DNA from: Selenomonadales bacterium
GTDB taxonomy: Bacteria > Bacillota > Clostridia > Christensenellales > QALW01
Reading direction: 5' to 3'
Assembly: GCA_003150515.1 (NCBI GenBank)
Contig: QALW01000010.1
Span: 62,001 to 126,000 of the forward strand
Length of the DNA stretch: 64,000 nucleotides
Position 1 is the first letter of the stretch, and every line of letters starts with the position of its first letter. This document shows positions 33,017 to 41,590 of this stretch, one piece after another. The notes under the pieces are model-generated. The model saw only the letters and a program-made list of their open reading frames with translations, ran no database searches and was not told where the DNA came from. A program made the translations under genes and the position numbers.

Positions 33017-33307
33017 ATGGGCAAGAGGAAAAAGGGGCGGCTTAAACGGAAATGCGAACGCGCCATGTATGTGCTGGATTTGCCTCCTGAAGCGGTTTTG
33101 GGCACGTTCGGGGTGCGTATGGTATCAGATTGCTATGCTCGTATAGAAAATCACGGCGGAATATTGGAACTGAAAGAAAATCTGGTCCGGCTCAGGCTGC
33201 CCGAAGGCGAATTCCGGCTGACCGGGGAAAATCTGACCGTGGAGCTGATGGAAGGCTGCAGCATGAATATCAGGGGACGAATAGACGGAATGCAGTTCGG
33301 CAAATAA
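33017..33307 (+). CDS. yqfC: Sporulation protein YqfC
   Basis: 96-residue member of the YabP/YqfC family. MYVLDLPPEAVLGTFGVRMV and the ILELKENLVRLRLPEGEF beta-rich core fit YqfC, which is expressed in the mother cell in Bacillus and always paired with yqfD. Role unknown beyond sporulation. Start at 33017 after GGGGATG; an upstream in-frame start would add 13 hydrophobic residues not expected for the family. First gene of a six-gene run to cdd. Confidence 0.9.
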   Translation: MGKRKKGRLKRKCERAMYVLDLPPEAVLGTFGVRMVSDCYARIENHGGILELKENLVRLRLPEGEFRLTGENLTVELMEGCSMNIRGRIDGMQFGK

Positions 33308-33325
33308 ATAATTGGGGGAATAAAA

Positions 33326-34504
33326 ATGCTTGCGTTTAAAAGAGTACGGAAAATCACAGGGGAATTGGAAGTGACGGCCGCCGGGCTCTCGCCCGAAAAG
33401 CTGCTCAATCTCGCCGCCAAAAATCATATAAGCCTTTCAAACGTTAAAAGGCTGAGCTATACTCAGCTCTCCTTCAGAATAGGCCCGGCCGATTATAACA
33501 GGCTTAAAAAGCTGCTGCCTGAGGGAAGGTATAAATTAAACGTAGGCTCAAGCCGCGGGCTGTCTCTTATGCTATATGCTTTCAGGGCGCGCTATTGCCT
33601 TATAGCGGGCATTATTTTATGCGTCATTCTGGCCTTTGCAGCTTCAAGCAGAGTGTGGTTTGTCAAGGTGCGCGGCTGCGAACGGGTTTCGGCCGAAAGC
33701 GTTATTCAGTTTCTGGAAAGCTATGGCCTGAAAGCGGGGGCCAGCCTCAGCGGGGAGGAACTGGATAAAATGGAGAAGCAGCTCATAAAGGATATTCCCG
33801 AAATCTCCTGGGCGGGAATAAGCAGGAGAGGGGTTAATATATACGCTTATATAAAGGAAAATTCAGAGCTGCCCGAAAGCACGCCTATAAACGAGCCCGC
33901 TGATGTAATCGCGCTTAAGGACGGAGTCATAGAAAAGGTGACGGTGCTTCAGGGCCGCGCGGAAGTAACTCAGGGCCAGACGGTGCGCGCCGGAGACGTG
34001 CTCATAAGCGGACAGCTTATCTATCAGGAACTCCCCTATCAATATGTTTACGCTCTGGGAGACGTGCAGGCCAGAATCTGGTATAGCGGCGAGAAAAAAA
34101 TATCTCTTGTACAAAGCGAACTCGTACGCACGGGCAATACCGCCGTAGTGCGCACAATGAGCGTTTTTGGGCAGAATATACCTCTGGAGGGAGAAAATCC
34201 GTTCGCGCAGTATGAGGTGGAGACCAAAGAGCAGGACGTTATGAATTTAGGCATACCCGTTACCATAATAACTCAAACCTATTATGAAATTCAGGAGCGG
34301 GAATATTCCATAACCCAGGAACAGGCTCTGGAAATGGGCAAAAGCGAGCTGGAGCCCGAATTAAAAGGCCAGATTCCCGAGGACGCGGAAATCTTAAAGA
34401 CGCAGAGCTCTCTTAAGGCCGTTGAAGGAGAAAACGCCGTGATTGTAAGCATGTTTGTGGAGACGCTGGAGCAAATAGGGCAGGTTAAACCCCTTGCCGG
34501 ATGA
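33326..34504 (+). CDS. yqfD: Sporulation protein YqfD
   Basis: 392 residues. N-terminal domain of about 90 residues (VTAAGLSPEKLLNLAAKNHI), one membrane helix (about 92-112, LIAGIILCVILAFAASS), then an outer beta-rich part resembling a POTRA/FtsQ-like start (VRGCERVSAESVIQFLESYG). In Bacillus it is a stage IV sporulation membrane protein. 18 nt after yqfC, with GGGGGAAT before the ATG. Confidence 0.93.
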   Translation: MLAFKRVRKITGELEVTAAGLSPEKLLNLAAKNHISLSNVKRLSYTQLSFRIGPADYNRLKKLLPEGRYKLNVGSSRGLSLMLYAFRARYCLIAGIILCVILAFAASSRVWFVKVRGCERVSAESVIQFLESYGLKAGASLSGEELDKMEKQLIKDIPEISWAGISRRGVNIYAYIKENSELPESTPINEPADVIALKDGVIEKVTVLQGRAEVTQGQTVRAGDVLISGQLIYQELPYQYVYALGDVQARIWYSGEKKISLVQSELVRTGNTAVVRTMSVFGQNIPLEGENPFAQYEVETKEQDVMNLGIPVTIITQTYYEIQEREYSITQEQALEMGKSELEPELKGQIPEDAEILKTQSSLKAVEGENAVIVSMFVETLEQIGQVKPLAG

Positions 34505-34637
34505 GCTGCCGCCCTCCTCCGTCCGCTCCTTAAAATGAAAATAAAAAAATAAAGGAATGGGGGAATAATTGGAGAATATATTATAAGGTTAATTTTACCC
34601 TCAGAGGCAGGAGGGCTTATTATATTTGGGAGAATAA

Positions 34638-35597
34638 ATGGAAACAGAAGAAAAAATATATATTCCCATAGAGGACGTCAGCCTGACAAGCGCGCTTTTT
34701 GGGCAGTATGACGAAAATATCCGGGTAATAGAGGACGAAATAAACGTCCGCGTGAGCATGGAAGCGGCTCATATAGTTATTTCGGGAGAGGAAGAGGCCG
34801 CCGCCCTGGCGGGCACGGTCATAAACAGGCTTATAATACTCCTGCGCAAGGGAGAACGCATAGATAAATCCCGCATACGCTATGCCATAGAATTGGCCGC
34901 CGAGGGCAGGGACGAGCTTATAGAGGAAATAATGAGCGATGTAATCGCCATTACTTACCGGGGCAAGCAGATTAAATCCAAGACTCTGGGCCAGCAGAAA
35001 TATGTTTCCGCCATGAAAAACAATACCATAACTTTCGGCATAGGCCCCGCGGGCACAGGCAAGACATATCTGGCCATGGCTATGGCCGTCATGGCTTTTA
35101 AAAATAAAGAGGTAGAGCGCATAGTGCTCACCCGCCCGGCCGTGGAGGCGGGCGAAAAGCTGGGCTTTCTGCCCGGGGATCTGCAGCATAAGGTGGATCC
35201 TTATCTCAGGCCTCTTTATGACGCCCTCTATGAAATGATGGGCATGGAATCCTATCAGAAACTGGCCGAGCGGGGAGTAATAGAGGTTGCGCCCCTGGCC
35301 TATATGCGCGGACGCACGCTGAACGAGGCCTTTGTCATCCTGGACGAGGCTCAGAACACCACCATAGAGCAGATGAAAATGTTTCTTACCCGGCTGGGAG
35401 ACGGCTCGCGCATGGTGGTTACGGGAGATTTAACCCAGGTGGATCTGCCTCCGGGCAAGCTCTCGGGGCTTAAACACGCTTCTCAAATCCTGGAGGACGT
35501 CAAGGATATAGCTATATGCCAGCTTACTCACAGGGACGTTGTCCGGCATGAGCTGGTGCAGAATATTATAAAGGCGTATGATAAGCGTTCAAGATAA
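34638..35597 (+). CDS. phoH: PhoH-family ATPase
   Basis: 319 residues. N-terminal KH-like part, then a P-loop ATPase of helicase superfamily 1 relation: Walker A GPAGTGKTYLA near residue 134, VLTRPAVEAGEKLGFLPG, Walker B FVILDEAQNTT near 231, sensor RMVVTGDLTQVDLP. PhoH proteins are linked to RNA metabolism and usually lie next to ybeY. 14-nt overlap of the downstream reading region is avoided if pgpH starts at its GTG. Confidence 0.96.
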   Translation: METEEKIYIPIEDVSLTSALFGQYDENIRVIEDEINVRVSMEAAHIVISGEEEAAALAGTVINRLIILLRKGERIDKSRIRYAIELAAEGRDELIEEIMSDVIAITYRGKQIKSKTLGQQKYVSAMKNNTITFGIGPAGTGKTYLAMAMAVMAFKNKEVERIVLTRPAVEAGEKLGFLPGDLQHKVDPYLRPLYDALYEMMGMESYQKLAERGVIEVAPLAYMRGRTLNEAFVILDEAQNTTIEQMKMFLTRLGDGSRMVVTGDLTQVDLPPGKLSGLKHASQILEDVKDIAICQLTHRDVVRHELVQNIIKAYDKRSR

Positions 35598-35610
35598 GAG
35601 GGATGGAAAA

Positions 35611-37863
35611 GTGAGCGAAAACAGCCAAGAAAAGAATATGGAAAATCAGGAGACGGCCATAAAGCGGGAAAAGGGACGCCGGGGATATAAAAAGCGCACA
35701 GGCATAAGAGCGGCCTGTGTTTTTGTCGCGCTGATTTGCTGCGCGGCTTCCATTGCTATAGTATGCGCGGGCATTACTCCTGAAAGATATGATTTAAGCC
35801 TGGGGCAGAGCGCTCCTGTGGATATAGTGGCGACAAAGGATATCGAAGACGCTCTGACCACGGAGCAGAACCGCCAGGCTGCGCGGGACGCCGTTCAGAC
35901 TGTTTATATTCTGGACGCGGACAAGGGAGAGAAATGCATTGACAATATTTCTCAGGCCTTTGACAGCGTTATTTCAGTGCACGACCAGGGAGTGGAGCAT
36001 AGGGAGCAGTGGCAGGAGAATAATCCGGGCGGAACGTATGTTCCCACCATAGCTTATATCAACGAGCTTATTAAAATTATTTACAGAGACGGAGAGGGCA
36101 TAGAGGCGGATCAGGAATTAGTGCTGAATATAATAGACCGGGATGAAAATAAATCGCCCAGCATGGAGGAAATCAAGCTGCTGGTTACTGCGGCGGCCCG
36201 GAACGTATTCAATGCGGGCCTGAAGCAGGAGGATCTTAAAAATCAGCGGGATTATATTATAGGCAATATATTTACTGAAGACGACGGCGACGTAATGCTT
36301 AATGTTACCCGGCGCATACTGGATAAATACATGGAGGCCAATTATCTGCCCGACCAGAGCGCAACCGAGCTTGCGCGGGCCGAGGCGGCCGCCCAGGTGG
36401 AGAGCGTGGTATATAAAAAAGGCCATTATATAGTGCGCACTGGAGATATAGTAACTCAGGCCCAGCTTGATATGCTGGGAGAACTGGGGCTTTTAAGCAA
36501 TCAGGAAATAGATATCAGCATGTATACGGGCGTTTCCGCTCTTATCCTTATAATGCTTATAATTGTAGCGGTTTATCTCTATATATACGAACGCCCCATG
36601 CTGCGCGGCGTAAGAAACGCTTTGCTGCTGGGCATTCTGATTGTTTTAATGCTCCTTATAAATTATATGCTTCTGGATCTGGAGCCCAATCTGGTGCAGG
36701 TTTATTACGCCGTAATGCTTATAGGCATATTGCTTAAGACCAGGCTGGCCGTTTTATGCAATCTTGTGCTTTCGGTAATAACGGGGATGATGCTTTCGGA
36801 TACTACGGGCATGTTCCCCATGCAGGCCGTATTATTTATAGTCGTAAGCTTAATAAGCGGCACGGCCGCCGCTTATATGTGCGCGCGCCCCATGCACCGC
36901 ATGCGCATTATGGGCACGGGCCTGGTTGTGGGCGGCGTGGGCGCTATTACCTCCCTATGCATGGGGCTTATAATATACGACAGCTTAACCAGCGCTCTGG
37001 AGGGCGCGCTTTGGCCGCTTGTGAACGGCGTGGCAAGCGCCGTATTATGCGTGGGCACGCTGCCCCTGTGGGAATTGGCCTTTGATATTCAGACCCCTAC
37101 CAAGCTGCTGGAATTAACCAATCCCAATCATCCTTTGCTGCGCCGGCTGGCGCTGGAAGCGCCGGGAACATATCATCACAGCATAGTAGTGGCCAATCTT
37201 GCCGAAAGCGCTGCTGAGGCTATAGGCGCCAACGCAATGCTGGTGCGCGCCGGCGCGTATTATCACGACGTGGGCAAGCTCAGCGCTCCCGAAGCGTTTA
37301 CGGAGAATCAGACGGATAAGAGCAAGAGCATTCATAATATGCTTTCTCCTGCCGAGAGCGCGGCTTTAATCCGTTCTCATACGGTTGAAGGGGAGGAATT
37401 AGCGCTCAAATATAAGCTGCCCAAGCCCATAAGGGATATTATAAGGCAGCATCACGGCACTACCGCGATTAACTATTTTTACGCGCAGGCCCTTGAGCAG
37501 GACGAGAACGTTAATATAGAGGATTTTAAATATCCCGGCCCCAAGCCGAGAAGCAAAGAAGCGGCTTTGATTATGCTGGCCGACAGCGTGGAAGCCGCAG
37601 TGCGCTCTTTGACGGATAAAACTCCTGAAAATGTTAAGCAAAGGATTATCAAGCTTATAAAGGAGCGGGTGGCCGCGGGCGAATTGGATCAGTGCAATAT
37701 CTCCATGCTGGAATTGAATATGGTGGCCGACGAATTTGCCCAGGCCCTGGGCGCGGTGCATCATGAGCGGGTGGAATATCCTGATTTGGATAAGGCGCTG
37801 GCCGATAATAAAGCTAAAAAGCATTATTCGGAGTTTAGAAAAAATGACAATAGAAATAGTTGA
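35611..37863 (+). CDS. pgpH: Cyclic-di-AMP phosphodiesterase PgpH (YqfF, 7TM-HD)
   Basis: Membrane enzyme expected to cleave cyclic di-AMP, by homology to Listeria PgpH. 750 residues: one N-terminal helix (about 34-55), an extracellular 7TMR-HDED domain to about residue 300, seven membrane helices (about 310-510), then a cytoplasmic HD domain with YHHSIVVANLAESAA and YYHDVGK (HD pair near 552) and later RQHHGT. GTG at 35611 is used because AGAGGGATGG precedes it; longer frames would overlap phoH. Confidence 0.94.
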   Translation: MSENSQEKNMENQETAIKREKGRRGYKKRTGIRAACVFVALICCAASIAIVCAGITPERYDLSLGQSAPVDIVATKDIEDALTTEQNRQAARDAVQTVYILDADKGEKCIDNISQAFDSVISVHDQGVEHREQWQENNPGGTYVPTIAYINELIKIIYRDGEGIEADQELVLNIIDRDENKSPSMEEIKLLVTAAARNVFNAGLKQEDLKNQRDYIIGNIFTEDDGDVMLNVTRRILDKYMEANYLPDQSATELARAEAAAQVESVVYKKGHYIVRTGDIVTQAQLDMLGELGLLSNQEIDISMYTGVSALILIMLIIVAVYLYIYERPMLRGVRNALLLGILIVLMLLINYMLLDLEPNLVQVYYAVMLIGILLKTRLAVLCNLVLSVITGMMLSDTTGMFPMQAVLFIVVSLISGTAAAYMCARPMHRMRIMGTGLVVGGVGAITSLCMGLIIYDSLTSALEGALWPLVNGVASAVLCVGTLPLWELAFDIQTPTKLLELTNPNHPLLRRLALEAPGTYHHSIVVANLAESAAEAIGANAMLVRAGAYYHDVGKLSAPEAFTENQTDKSKSIHNMLSPAESAALIRSHTVEGEELALKYKLPKPIRDIIRQHHGTTAINYFYAQALEQDENVNIEDFKYPGPKPRSKEAALIMLADSVEAAVRSLTDKTPENVKQRIIKLIKERVAAGELDQCNISMLELNMVADEFAQALGAVHHERVEYPDLDKALADNKAKKHYSEFRKNDNRNS

Positions 37864-38362
37864 CGCTCAAAAGGCGGAGGGGCTGGAAAAATTGCTTGAA
37901 AGCTGCGCGGCCTTTGCCGTCAAGGACGAAACGGGCGGGGATAATTTTGAAATCTGTCTGACGCTGAGCGACGGGGAAGGCATACGGGCGCTCAACGCGC
38001 AGTACCGCGGCATAGATAAAGCCACCGACGTGCTTTCCTTTCCCCTTTTAGAGAGGGTTCCGGGCCGGAAAGGGGAGTTTTGGGAGGAACAGGATATCAA
38101 TCCTCAGACGGGCGAGATTATGCTGGGGGATATCGTGCTTTCAATGGAGGCGGCCCGCGCTCAGGCCGAGGAATACGGACACAGCCTTGAAAGAGAGGCT
38201 GTTTATTTGTGCGTTCACAGCGTTCTGCATCTTTTGGGCTACGACCACATTCAGCCGGCGGACAAGGCGCTTATGCGGGCGCGGGAGGAGGAGATTATGA
38301 ATGCCTTTGGATTGTCAAGAGAAGCAACTGCTTCTGAAAATGGCCCGGCAGGCGCAGAATAA
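37844..38362 (+). CDS. ybeY: rRNA maturation endoribonuclease YbeY
   Basis: Zinc-dependent RNase for 16S rRNA 3' processing and ribosome quality control. 172 residues with the hallmark HSVLHLLGYDH (three zinc histidines) near residue 125, and DVLSFPLLE. It starts within the last 20 nt of pgpH, so is translationally coupled. The diacylglycerol kinase gene usual between ybeY and cdd in Bacillus is missing. Confidence 0.97.
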   Translation: MTIEIVDAQKAEGLEKLLESCAAFAVKDETGGDNFEICLTLSDGEGIRALNAQYRGIDKATDVLSFPLLERVPGRKGEFWEEQDINPQTGEIMLGDIVLSMEAARAQAEEYGHSLEREAVYLCVHSVLHLLGYDHIQPADKALMRAREEEIMNAFGLSREATASENGPAGAE

Positions 38363-38702
38363 CGCCTATGCGCCCTATTCGGGCTTTAAGGTGGGCGCGG
38401 CCGTGCTTTGCTCGGATAAAAGCGCCTATAAAGGCTGCAACGTGGAAAACGCGTCCTATGGGGCGGCTCTCTGCGCCGAGCGGAACGCTCTTTGTGCGGC
38501 CGTCGCGGACGGCAAAAGGGAATTTATTGCTCTGGCAGTGGTATGCAGCGGGGAAGATTATGCTTTTCCCTGCGGCATATGCAGGCAGGTTATAGGAGAA
38601 TTGGCTCCCCAAGCCGTCATAATTCTGGAAAATTCAAAGGGGGAGCTTCGGGAATATAATATAGAAGCGCTGCTTCCCCAACGCTTCTATTTAAAGAAAT
38701 AG
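38301..38702 (+). CDS. cdd: Cytidine deaminase
   Basis: Converts (deoxy)cytidine to (deoxy)uridine for pyrimidine salvage. 133 residues: AYAPYSGFKVGAAVLC near the N-terminus, the zinc site GCNVENASYGAALCAERNA (Cys/Glu) and FPCGICRQV (two Cys). ATG at 38301 has AGGAGGAG 7 nt upstream, placed inside ybeY with a 62-nt overlap; an ATG at 38340 would shorten a conserved helix. Confidence 0.96.
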   Translation: MPLDCQEKQLLLKMARQAQNNAYAPYSGFKVGAAVLCSDKSAYKGCNVENASYGAALCAERNALCAAVADGKREFIALAVVCSGEDYAFPCGICRQVIGELAPQAVIILENSKGELREYNIEALLPQRFYLKK

Positions 38703-38714
38703 CGAGGAATAAAA

Positions 38715-39806
38715 ATGAGGCTGACTACTAAAGAACAAATTGAAGAATATACTGATTTTGCCGTTGCTCACGAACGCTCCCACACGCTGCAATCCTACGA
38801 ATGGGGGCTGGTAAAGAGCAACTGGATTAATGAATATGTGCTCGTAAGAGATTCGGAGGGCAAAATAAAGGCCAGCCTGAGCATTTTGCTGCGCAAGACT
38901 CCTTTAATCAATCTCTATTATATGTACGCTCCGCGCGGCCCTATCTGCGATTTGAGAGATAAGCAGGCTTTAAAGGCTATAGCGGACGGAGCGCGGGAGA
39001 TAGCTCAAAAATATAACGGCATAGCTTTGAAAATTGATACGGACGCGCCCGCGTCGGATATTGAATACGTTGAAAATATGAAAGCGCTGGGCTTCAAGCT
39101 GCGCAATGATTATACTAATTTAGAGGGCGTTCAGGCCCGGTTTGATATGCGCATAGATATTAAGGACAAAACTCCCGAGCAGATTATGGCCGCTTTTCAC
39201 AGCAAGACCAGATATAACGTCCGGCTCGCCCAGAAACGGGGAGTGGAGATTAAGGTGGGGAGCCGGGAGGATATTCCGGTGTTCTACGAGCTTATGGTGG
39301 AGACGGGCAAGCGGGACGGCTTTGTCGTGCGGGATATAAATTATTTCTATAAGCTTTACGACTGCCTGGGCCCCAAATATCACAGGCTGTTTCTGGCCTA
39401 TTATAACGGCGTGCCCGTCGCGGGCTCGGTATGCACGGTTTACGGCAGCAAATGCCTTTATCTCTACGGCGCTTCCAGCAATCAATACCGCAATACTATG
39501 GCGGCCTATTTAATCCAATGGTCCATGATTCTTTGGGCGGTGGAGAATAAGTGCCATTATTACGACCTTATGGGGGTTCCGGGCAATATTGAGGATGAAA
39601 ACAATCCCATTTACGGCCTTTACCGCTTCAAAAAGGGCTTTGGAGGAGAACTCTGGGAATTTGTGGGAGAATTTGATATGGTGTATAAGCCGTTCTGGAA
39701 CTGGTGCTTTAATTTCGTGGAGCGCTCCCGAAAGACGCTGAGGCATTCCTTTTCCCATTTTAAGGCCGGTCTGCGCAAAAAGCTGCGCCGTGCGCGGCAG
39801 GAATAG
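38715..39806 (+). CDS. FemAB/FemX-family peptidoglycan bridge transferase
   Basis: 363 residues with two GNAT-like halves, the fold of enzymes that add amino acids from aminoacyl-tRNA to the lipid II stem peptide. First half has LQSYEWGLVKSNWINEYVLV and YYMYAPRGPICDL; second half FHSKTRYNVRLAQKRGVEIK, LYLYGASSNQYRN and a C-terminal YGLYRFKKGFGGEL typical of the family. Follows cdd by 12 nt and may be the last gene of the yqfC run. Which amino acid is added cannot be told. Confidence 0.92.
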   Translation: MRLTTKEQIEEYTDFAVAHERSHTLQSYEWGLVKSNWINEYVLVRDSEGKIKASLSILLRKTPLINLYYMYAPRGPICDLRDKQALKAIADGAREIAQKYNGIALKIDTDAPASDIEYVENMKALGFKLRNDYTNLEGVQARFDMRIDIKDKTPEQIMAAFHSKTRYNVRLAQKRGVEIKVGSREDIPVFYELMVETGKRDGFVVRDINYFYKLYDCLGPKYHRLFLAYYNGVPVAGSVCTVYGSKCLYLYGASSNQYRNTMAAYLIQWSMILWAVENKCHYYDLMGVPGNIEDENNPIYGLYRFKKGFGGELWEFVGEFDMVYKPFWNWCFNFVERSRKTLRHSFSHFKAGLRKKLRRARQE

Positions 39807-39886
39807 TCTGCGCCGGGCGGCGAAATGCCCGGGCTTTAAAGATGGTCTGAAATCCGCCTGAACGCCGGCAGAATGGAGCTGAATTT

Positions 39887-40414
39887 ATGAATTATACTGA
39901 CGATTTTGATTTTTGCAGACCTTATATCGCGGAGGGGGAGCGCGTTCTTTGGACGGGCAGGCCTGAAAAAGGGGGCGCGCCTCTGGGACGCGAGCTGGCG
40001 CTGGTGCCTTTCAGCATTATATGGCTTGGATTCTGTGTTTTTTGGGAAATTACGGCCATAAAAAGCGGGGCTCCGTTTTTTATGGCCCTTTGGGGGCTTC
40101 CCTTTATAGCCGTAGGGCTATATCTCCTGTTCGGCCGGTTTATTTATGCCTCCTATTTAAAAAACAGGACGTATTATGTAATTACCAATAAAAAGCTTAT
40201 TATAAGACGGGGGAATAAAATTGAAATATATAACGGCGTCGAATTGCCGCCTATGAGCGTAAGGCTGCATAAAAACGGCAACGGTACGATTATATTCAGC
40301 GAGGAAACATATGTAAGAAGAGGCAGAAGGCTTACATATATCGCTCTTGAAAACATATCCGAGATTAATCAGGCGCAGAGCGCAATAAATATTTTGATGC
40401 AGGAAAGGGCCTGA
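39887..40414 (+). CDS. Membrane protein with bacterial PH-like domain
   Basis: 175 residues. A short N-terminal part (GERVLWTGRPEKG, a motif often before bacterial PH domains), two membrane helices (about 45-65 and 70-92), then a beta-rich PH-like domain (TYYVITNKKLIIRRGNKIEI). Function unknown; such proteins are predicted membrane scaffolds. No clear operon partner. Confidence 0.75.
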   Translation: MNYTDDFDFCRPYIAEGERVLWTGRPEKGGAPLGRELALVPFSIIWLGFCVFWEITAIKSGAPFFMALWGLPFIAVGLYLLFGRFIYASYLKNRTYYVITNKKLIIRRGNKIEIYNGVELPPMSVRLHKNGNGTIIFSEETYVRRGRRLTYIALENISEINQAQSAINILMQERA

Positions 40415-40437
40415 GAAGGCTAAGGCTGCGGATATAA

Positions 40438-40571
40438 GGGGCGGCGCGGGCATTGGGGGACGCGGACGAAATTTTTTATTTATATGCAAACGGAGGGCCT
40501 GGGGATTGAAAACAATCCCCAGGCCCTCCGTTTGCAATATATTAGGCTTCAGGCCGTGCAGGCGCCGCCCC
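40438..40571. repeat. Palindromic element F (cloverleaf-related)
   Basis: Outer stem GGGGCGGCGC/GCGCCGCCCC (40438-40447 with 40562-40571), the same stem base as in repeats A, C and E3. Inside is one very long perfect hairpin: 22 bp, 40486-40507 with 40514-40535, loop GAAAAC. Other arms are not clear. It lies between convergent genes (PH-like protein and ftsY), so may also act as a terminator. Confidence 0.7.
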
Positions 40572-40607
40572 GCCTGAAATATTTTTAACGGCCGGAAAAT
40601 TCCATTT

Positions 40608-41576
40608 TCAGATTATATTCTGAGCGAAGGCTTCGGGCTGGAACGCCATTAAATCCTCAGGGCCCTCTCCTACGCCTATATATCTTACGGGTATGTTTAA
40701 TTCCTGCTTTATAGCTATAACAACGCCGCCCTTGGCCGTGCCGTCCAGCTTAGTAAGAATTATGCCCGTTAAGTCTACGGCTTCTGCAAAGGCTTTAACC
40801 TGGCTTATGGCGTTTTGGCCGGTGGTGGCGTCCAGCACTATGAAGTTTTCTCTGGCGCCCTCCCAGTTGCTGTCTATAATACGGCCGATTTTGGCTAATT
40901 CCTGCATAAGATTGCTTTTATTATGCAGGCGTCCGGCCGTATCGCAAATAATAACGTCGCAGTTCCGCGCCTTGCCCGCTGCGATTGCGTCAAAGATTAC
41001 GGCCGCGCTGTCCGCTCCCTCGCCGTGCTTTACAATCTGCGCGCCCGCTCTTTCCGCCCAGATATTGAGCTGCTCGGACGCCGCCGCCCGGAAAGTATCC
41101 CCGGCCGCCAGCAGCACTTTTTTGCCCTCGGAGGCGTATTTATAGGCCAGCTTGCCTATGTTGGTGGTCTTGCCCACGCCGTTAACCCCCGTAACAAATA
41201 TGAGCAGGGGGAAGCTTTCCTGAGGCGTTTCCTCCTGCATGATTTCGGCTATAATCTCCCTGAGCATGGCGAAAATCTCCTGGGGATCCCCCTTTTTTTC
41301 GCTTTTGACCTTTTGGCGGAGCCTTTCTATTATTTCGCCCGAGGCCGCTCCTCCTATATCGGAGGAAATCAGAATGGCTTCCAGCTCTTCATAAAAATCT
41401 TCGTCTATGTTGTTATAATATTGTATAAGCTGGCCCAATTTATTCCCCAGCTCGGATTTGGTCTTTAAAAGCCCTCCGGCCAATTTTGCCCAAAAGCCCT
41501 GCTTTTGAGGGGCCTCAGGCTGAGGGGATTTGTTCTGCTCTTCGTTCTGTTGTTTGTTTTTTCCGAATATTCCCAT
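40608..41576 (-). CDS. ftsY: Signal recognition particle receptor FtsY
   Basis: GTPase that receives SRP-ribosome complexes at the membrane. 322 residues: short acidic/lysine-rich N-terminal A region, N domain helices, then the G domain with G1 GVNGVGKTTNIGKLA near residue 130, DTFRAAASEQL, DTAGRLHN, TKLDGTAKGG and a C-terminal GVGEGPEDLMAF. It follows smc by 14 nt on the same strand, the familiar smc-ftsY pair. Confidence 0.98.
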   Translation of the reverse strand: MGIFGKNKQQNEEQNKSPQPEAPQKQGFWAKLAGGLLKTKSELGNKLGQLIQYYNNIDEDFYEELEAILISSDIGGAASGEIIERLRQKVKSEKKGDPQEIFAMLREIIAEIMQEETPQESFPLLIFVTGVNGVGKTTNIGKLAYKYASEGKKVLLAAGDTFRAAASEQLNIWAERAGAQIVKHGEGADSAAVIFDAIAAGKARNCDVIICDTAGRLHNKSNLMQELAKIGRIIDSNWEGARENFIVLDATTGQNAISQVKAFAEAVDLTGIILTKLDGTAKGGVVIAIKQELNIPVRYIGVGEGPEDLMAFQPEAFAQNII

Positions 41577-41590
41577 AATATTATGCTCCT

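Noticed and set aside
34620..35189. Open frame opposite phoH
   Set aside because: Antisense to the conserved ATPase domain; no start signal.
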